Part shown: positions 42,128-45,966 of the stretch, piece after piece
How positions within the stretch are numbered: position 1 is the stretch's first letter
Layout of the letters: each line of letters begins with the position of its first letter
From: an uncultured Clostridia bacterium
GTDB lineage: Bacteria; Bacillota; Clostridia; Oscillospirales; CAG-272
DNA: 45,966 nt
Direction of reading: 5' to 3'
Assembly (NCBI GenBank): GCA_944384525.1
Contig: CALWTR010000050.1
Location: 1 to 45,966 of the forward strand
The notes under the pieces: generated by a model
Database searches by the model: none
Told to the model about the DNA's origin: nothing
Seen by the model: only the letters and a program-made list of their open reading frames with translations
Translations under genes and position numbers: made by a program

Positions 42128-43330
42128 ATGAAGATTTTGGTCATCAATGCAGGAAGCTCCTCGCTCAAATTCCAGCTTATCGATATGGATAATGAGTCTG
42201 TTGTCGCAAAGGGTATATGCGAGGAAATAGGCAATTCGGGAGCTCAGTTCAAATTCAAGGTCCCGGGCAGACCGGACGTTGTTGACAAGAGCCCGATCCC
42301 GTCTCACGCCGATGCGCTCAAGCGTGTGCTTTCCGCTCTGTCCGACAGCAAGATAGGAGTCATAAAGTCGGTCGATGAAATAGGTGCTGTAGGGCACAGA
42401 GTTCTCCATGGCGGAGAGAAGCTTTCCGGCTCGGTCCTGGTAACAGAGGAGGTCAAGGCAATAATCGACGAGTGCAAGGATCTCGGCCCTCTGCATAACC
42501 CGGCGAACCTTAAGGGAATAATCGAATGCGAAAAAATAATGAATGTGCCCCAGGTCGCGGTATTCGATACCGGATTCCATCAGACAATGCCGGATTATGC
42601 GTATCTTTACGCACTTCCTTACGAGTATTATGAGAAGTATAAAATACGCCGCTACGGTTTCCATGGGACGTCTCACCGTTATGTCAGCGAGCGCGCCGCG
42701 GCGATGCTCGGACGCAGACCGGAGGATGTCAATGTCGTTACCTGCCATCTCGGGAACGGTGCGTCAATAGCCGCAGTAAAGGGCGGAAAGTGTTATGACA
42801 CGACCATGGGTGTAACTCCGCTCGAGGGGCTCATGATGGGTACGAGATGCGGAAACATAGATCCGGCGATAGTACCTTATATAATGAAAAAAGAGGGGCT
42901 TTCTCCCGATGAGATAGACCGGGTGATGAATAAAAAATCCGGAATGCTCGGAGTGAGCGGTATATCCTCGGATAACCAGATAATAAACAAGCTGGCGGCT
43001 GAGGGCAACGAGAAATGTATCCTCGTTGAAAAAATGTACGTGCATCAGATAACCAAATACGTAGGAGGTTATATCGCCGCAATGGGCGGAGCAGATGCGA
43101 TAGTGTTCACCGGCGGAATAGGAGAGAACTGTGCAAAGTACAGAAGCGCGGTCATAGCTAATTTTGCATTTCTCGGCGTAGCTATCGATGAGGAGAAAAA
43201 CAAGGTCCGCGGTGAGGAGATAGATATAGCTACCCCGGATTCAAAGCTCCGTGTGCTTGTCATACCCACTAACGAGGAGCTCGTTATTGCCCGCGACACT
43301 TTGAATATAGTTAACGGAATGAAGGCCTGA
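42128..43330 (+). CDS. ackA: Acetate kinase
   Basis: A 400-residue acetate kinase making ATP and acetate from acetyl phosphate, the main ATP-yielding step of acetogenic fermentation. The N-terminal MKILVINAGSSSLKFQL carries Asn 7; the HRVLHGGEKL, FDTGFHQTMP, RRYGFHGTSHRYV and GGIGENC motifs are all intact. An AACAGAGG site precedes the ATG. The partner phosphotransacetylase gene is not in the window. The promoter is perfect consensus, suggesting high expression. Confidence 0.96.
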   Translation: MKILVINAGSSSLKFQLIDMDNESVVAKGICEEIGNSGAQFKFKVPGRPDVVDKSPIPSHADALKRVLSALSDSKIGVIKSVDEIGAVGHRVLHGGEKLSGSVLVTEEVKAIIDECKDLGPLHNPANLKGIIECEKIMNVPQVAVFDTGFHQTMPDYAYLYALPYEYYEKYKIRRYGFHGTSHRYVSERAAAMLGRRPEDVNVVTCHLGNGASIAAVKGGKCYDTTMGVTPLEGLMMGTRCGNIDPAIVPYIMKKEGLSPDEIDRVMNKKSGMLGVSGISSDNQIINKLAAEGNEKCILVEKMYVHQITKYVGGYIAAMGGADAIVFTGGIGENCAKYRSAVIANFAFLGVAIDEEKNKVRGEEIDIATPDSKLRVLVIPTNEELVIARDTLNIVNGMKA

Positions 43331-43405
43331 CCGGCAGAGGTCCGGGCGGCCGGACGTTCCCGCGCATAAAAAGCCGGGGAGGCAGGGAAGAAAGGAGACA
43401 GAAAA

Positions 43406-44059
43406 ATGCTGGAAAAGATCAAAAATATCAAGTGGGCGTATATTGCTTTTGCCGTTTTGTTCATCGGTGTAGGGCTGTGCTTTGTCATTTCGCCCGAAAA
43501 ATCGGTCAAATATACCGGGATCGCAATAGGATTGTTCGTGGCGCTGTTCGCAATTTTGAAGTTTGTGCTCCTGCTTTCTGAAAAGGAGCGGCGCTTCTGG
43601 TTCTTTTTCCGCGCGGTGTTCTTCGTGTGCGCCGCGATATGCGGTATATTCTTTGCGTTCAGTCCGTACCGCACCGTGCCGTTCATCTCTTCCGCACTCG
43701 GACTTATACTGATAATGGACGGGTCTTTTAAACTTCAGACATCTGTGCTGGCTAAGCGTTACAATTTGACTGCATGGTGGTTCATCCTTGTGTTCTCGAT
43801 CACCGCTATAGTAGGCGGATTTCTTGCTGTAAGAGGCGTTTTCGAAAGCAATCTGAAACTTACTGTGATACTGCTCGGTATATTCCTTATAGTCGACGGA
43901 GTTCAGAACTTCCTGTCTCTTTTCTACTTCGGAGGAATAGACAGAGGAACAAAGGAAGAGGCGTTGCTTGAAGTTGAGGAAAAGACGATCCTGCCCGCAG
44001 AGCCGGAGGCTTCTGTTCCGGAGGAGAACGAAAAGAACAGTGATGTAAATGAAAGTTAA
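43406..44059 (+). CDS. HdeD-like (DUF308) membrane protein
   Basis: A 217-residue protein with six hydrophobic segments in about 160 residues (near 10-30, 34-55, 64-84, 87-105, 118-138 and 143-163), arranged in the repeated hairpin pattern of the HdeD/DUF308 family, followed by an acidic, soluble tail (about 175-217, rich in Glu and Pro). HdeD in enterobacteria is linked to acid resistance; the role here is unknown. AAAGGAGA precedes the ATG. Its last 11 bases overlap the start of rnc. Confidence 0.8.
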   Translation: MLEKIKNIKWAYIAFAVLFIGVGLCFVISPEKSVKYTGIAIGLFVALFAILKFVLLLSEKERRFWFFFRAVFFVCAAICGIFFAFSPYRTVPFISSALGLILIMDGSFKLQTSVLAKRYNLTAWWFILVFSITAIVGGFLAVRGVFESNLKLTVILLGIFLIVDGVQNFLSLFYFGGIDRGTKEEALLEVEEKTILPAEPEASVPEENEKNSDVNES

Positions 44060-44849
44060 CAAAAGCGCAAATTTCCCATCGCTTCGATCGACGGATGTAA
44101 AAGAGATAGAATTCAAGATAGGTTATACATTCTCCGACAAAAGCCTGCTCGTCCAGGCGTTTACCCGTGCGTCACGGATAAACGAGCTGCGCGGTATACA
44201 CGGGGATCCTCCGCAGAGCAACGAAGTGCTTGAATTTTTCGGAGACGCCGTACTGGGGGCCGCGATAGTATCTGCGCTTGCAGACAGATACACCGAGAGG
44301 TGCCGGTTCGGGATAAGGAGCGAGCTGAGCGAGGGAGACTATACCAATATAAAAAGCCGCCTGTCCGATAAGCGAAATCTGTCTGAAAGCCTGAAAAAGA
44401 CAGGGCTGCAGAAATTTCTGCTGATGAGCGAGGGGGATACTAAGCTGAATATGCAAGAAGAGCCGTCGGTGGCTGAGGATTTGTTTGAGAGCATAGTCGG
44501 CGCGGTTTTTATCGACAGCGGTAAGGATATGTCGGCAGTGCGCACGGTCATCGGTCGCCTTCTCAATATAGACAGCTATGTTTCAAAAAAAGGAGTTCCG
44601 ATCAAGAGTTATAAGAATTTGCTCCAGGAGTGGTGCGAGGATCCGGTTCGCCGTCTTCCGCTGCCGGAATACCGCGAAGTCGCTCCCCGAACGGGCCCGG
44701 ATCATTCTCCGGAGTATACGGTCGGCTGTTTCGTAGATGGGATCGAATACGGCAGAGCCACCGAAAGAAGCGTTAAAGCGGCAGGTGCGATCGCGGCAAA
44801 GATCGCTTACGGAAAGCTTGCCGGCACTGACCGAGATGATCGTGAATGA
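44049..44849 (+). CDS. rnc: Ribonuclease III
   Basis: A 266-residue RNase III, cleaving double-stranded RNA in rRNA processing. The RNase III signature reads NEVLEFFGDAVLG (usually NERLEFLGD); metal-binding residues Glu 62, Asp 66, Asp 144 and Glu 147 are all present. A dsRNA-binding domain covers about residues 185-258 (YKNLLQEWCE at its start). The ATG at 44049 overlaps the HdeD-like gene and has no close binding site, so it is probably coupled. It is not beside acpP, plsX or smc as is common. An IS lies just after it. Confidence 0.88.
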   Translation: MKVNKSANFPSLRSTDVKEIEFKIGYTFSDKSLLVQAFTRASRINELRGIHGDPPQSNEVLEFFGDAVLGAAIVSALADRYTERCRFGIRSELSEGDYTNIKSRLSDKRNLSESLKKTGLQKFLLMSEGDTKLNMQEEPSVAEDLFESIVGAVFIDSGKDMSAVRTVIGRLLNIDSYVSKKGVPIKSYKNLLQEWCEDPVRRLPLPEYREVAPRTGPDHSPEYTVGCFVDGIEYGRATERSVKAAGAIAAKIAYGKLAGTDRDDRE

Positions 44850-44925
44850 ACGTGGTTGATACAGTGACAGTTGCAATAAAAAAGGGGATGACGGAAATTT
44901 GCACAAGTCCGTTAAAAACGGACAA

Positions 44926-44954
44926 TTGAAAAAAAGAGCCTCCTATGGTAGAAT
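44926..44954 (+). promoter_or_regulatory. IS promoter
   Basis: -35 TTGAAA (44926-44931), 17-base spacer, -10 TAGAAT (44949-44954). Its start site (~44961) falls in the loop of the inverted repeat 44939-44975. Confidence 0.6.
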
Positions 44955-44975
44955 TAAAGTAACTACCATAGGAGG
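44939..44975 (+). repeat. Perfect inverted repeat hiding the orfA ribosome binding site
   Basis: CCTCCTATGGTAG (44939-44951), 11-base loop, CTACCATAGGAGG (44963-44975): 13 bp perfect. The GGAGG of the right arm is the Shine-Dalgarno site of orfA. Confidence 0.9.
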
Positions 44976-44982
44976 TTTTGTT

Positions 44983-45318
44983 ATGCCCAGAGGATATCGA
45001 CACATACAAGATTATGAAAAAGAAATCTTGAAATTAAGAACGCAAGGAAAAACGAGACGAGAAATATGCGAAAAATTTGGATTCAGTATAAAACAGATGG
45101 AGAATTTCATCACCAATTACAATCGTCGTCAAGAGAAAATAGCCGCAGGAATAGCAATCAGGAAGAAAGGTAGACCAGCCAAGGATAGCATAGTAACGGA
45201 AGAAGATAAGCTTTCCGACCTGCGCTACAAGTTGGCTCGGAAGGAAGCGCGAATCAAGCAATTAGAAATGGAAAACGAACTGATGCGGGATTTTCTCTCG
45301 CTCACAGAAAGGAAGTGA
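44983..45318 (+). CDS. IS3-family transposase OrfA
   Basis: A 111-residue DNA-binding subunit. The N-terminal helix-turn-helix (about residues 20-45, TRREICEKFGFSIKQMENFI) is followed by a basic region, a KKGRPAK hook and a C-terminal leucine-zipper coil (LRYKLARKEARIKQLEMENELM, split by charged residues) that mediates dimerisation and pairing with OrfB. GGAGG at 44971-44975 is 7 bases before the ATG at 44983; the longer upstream frame is unlikely. OrfB starts in the -1 frame at its stop codon. Confidence 0.87.
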   Translation: MPRGYRHIQDYEKEILKLRTQGKTRREICEKFGFSIKQMENFITNYNRRQEKIAAGIAIRKKGRPAKDSIVTEEDKLSDLRYKLARKEARIKQLEMENELMRDFLSLTERK

Positions 45319-45966
45319 GGACAAGCGTAAAATATATGGTGATCTATCGTCATAAGGATAAATATTCAATCAGTGGGATGTGCCGGTTCTTTGAGGTATC
45401 GAGAAGTGGCTACTATGACTATATCAAGAGAATGAATACACCCGCATGGGATCTGCCTCTTGCCGAGAAGATCCGAGAGTGTCAGGAGCATAGCCACAGT
45501 ACCTACGGATACCGTAGAGTACACATATGGCTTGAAAGGCAAGGAATACATAAGAATCCTAAGACAGTTCTTCGCGTTATGCAGAAATACAATCTGCTTT
45601 CTGCTGTTCGTCGTAAGAAATACCGCAATTACGGTGAATATCTTCATAGATATCCCAATTTGCTTAATAGAAATTTCCGTGCCGAACGACCGAATCAGAA
45701 ATGGGTAACGGACATTTCGTACATAAAGACTGGACAGGGCGTACTATATCTTTCGGTCATTCGCGACCTCTATGACAACAGTATCGTTTCCTACAAAACA
45801 GGTACAGAACAGAATATCAATCTCGTGCTCTCCACGATCAGAGCAGCTAAGAGAAAGGAAAAGGTCACCGCAGAGTTGCAGCTCCACAGTGACCAAGGCT
45901 TTCAGTACACCTCACAAGCGTATTATAGCCTAACAAAATCTTATCATATTACACCGTCAATGTCAA
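45315..45966 (+). CDS. IS3-family transposase OrfB (partial, truncated by window end)
   Basis: The first ~217 residues of a DDE integrase-type transposase. The HTH_21-like N-terminal region (STYGYRRVHIWLERQGI, about residues 60-76) and the rve core with the first Asp in WVTDISYI and the second in LHSDQGFQYTS are present; the final Glu lies beyond the window. The likely start is GTG at 45315, which overlaps the OrfA stop (GTGA) and has AAAGGAA before it; -1 frameshifting from OrfA could also give a fusion product. Confidence 0.85.
   Translation, partial: MRTSVKYMVIYRHKDKYSISGMCRFFEVSRSGYYDYIKRMNTPAWDLPLAEKIRECQEHSHSTYGYRRVHIWLERQGIHKNPKTVLRVMQKYNLLSAVRRKKYRNYGEYLHRYPNLLNRNFRAERPNQKWVTDISYIKTGQGVLYLSVIRDLYDNSIVSYKTGTEQNINLVLSTIRAAKRKEKVTAELQLHSDQGFQYTSQAYYSLTKSYHITPSMS

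Larger units (their letters stand above)
44889..45966 (+). mobile_element. IS3-family insertion sequence, left part (cut by window end)
   Basis: Contains an orfA/orfB transposase pair in -1 frame relation, the IS3 hallmark. The left end is not fixed: a TG at 44889 is a candidate for the terminal TG of IS3 elements, and a GTCCGTT-AAA-AACGGAC hairpin (44907-44923) lies inside. The right end is outside the window. Confidence 0.75.

Noticed and set aside
1..45966. CRISPR arrays, rRNA genes, prophage modules, toxin-antitoxin pairs
   Set aside because: I looked for regularly spaced repeats, conserved rRNA words, phage structural genes and paired small ORFs and saw none.

Overview
This window looks like a chromosomal segment of an anaerobic, fermentative, spore-forming member of the Clostridia (Bacillota). 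The evidence is a fermentative gene set (AdhE, acetate kinase, two [FeFe]-hydrogenase homologues, Rex, malic enzyme, FucO), strong AGGAGG-type ribosome binding sites, consensus sigma-A promoters with 17-base spacers, a T-box leader, and a 27-residue SpoVM-like sporulation peptide. Isoleucine is very often encoded by ATA. I cannot place it to genus; no rRNA is present. The DNA is of medium G+C except for a clearly AT-rich first ~750 bases where I see no gene.

Layout. 1-784: AT-rich, no supported gene. 926-2685: histidine phosphatase, spoVM-like gene (minus) and a membrane-anchored XRE regulator (minus). 2994-6010: an acyltransferase / family-2 glycosyltransferase / acyltransferase cassette, probably making a lipid or glycolipid. 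6170-9187: DtxR-like metalloregulator, class II fumarase and malic enzyme, together a fumarate-malate-pyruvate route. 9262-14644: sugar isomerase (minus), UlaG-like metallo-hydrolase, MFS transporter, then an SDR / flavin reductase / small HTH operon. 14726-23645: the core of the window, a redox and hydrogen gene block headed by rex with a Rex-type operator on its own promoter, then adhE, an APH-fold kinase, a thioredoxin-like [2Fe-2S] ferredoxin, a PAS-containing sensory [FeFe]-hydrogenase homologue, a PP2C/SpoIIE phosphatase and a second [FeFe]-hydrogenase. 23666-27208: T-box leader and type 2 (eukaryote-like) isoleucyl-tRNA synthetase. 27300-29826 (minus): yifB/comM then gpsA. 29944-33645: nagA, then an acyl-CoA synthetase with a TetR regulator. 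34045-34121 (minus): tRNA-Pro(CGG). 34341-36662 (minus): GH95 alpha-L-fucosidase. 36887-40461: cysK, a small zinc-ribbon membrane protein, a MATE exporter and a phosphopantetheinyl transferase. 40753-41898 (minus): fucO, divergent from ackA (42128-43330). 43406-44849: HdeD-like membrane protein and RNase III. 44889-45966: the left part of an IS3-family insertion sequence, cut by the window end.

How it fits together. Carbon flows to ethanol (AdhE), propanediol (FucO), acetate (AckA) and H2 (hydrogenase), and Rex, which reads NADH/NAD+, heads the main redox block. A Rex-like site also sits on the fucO promoter. The most intriguing unit is the H2/redox signalling set: a sensory hydrogenase homologue translationally overlapped with a PP2C phosphatase, preceded by an APH-fold kinase, with no recognisable histidine kinase, anti-sigma factor or STAS partner in view.
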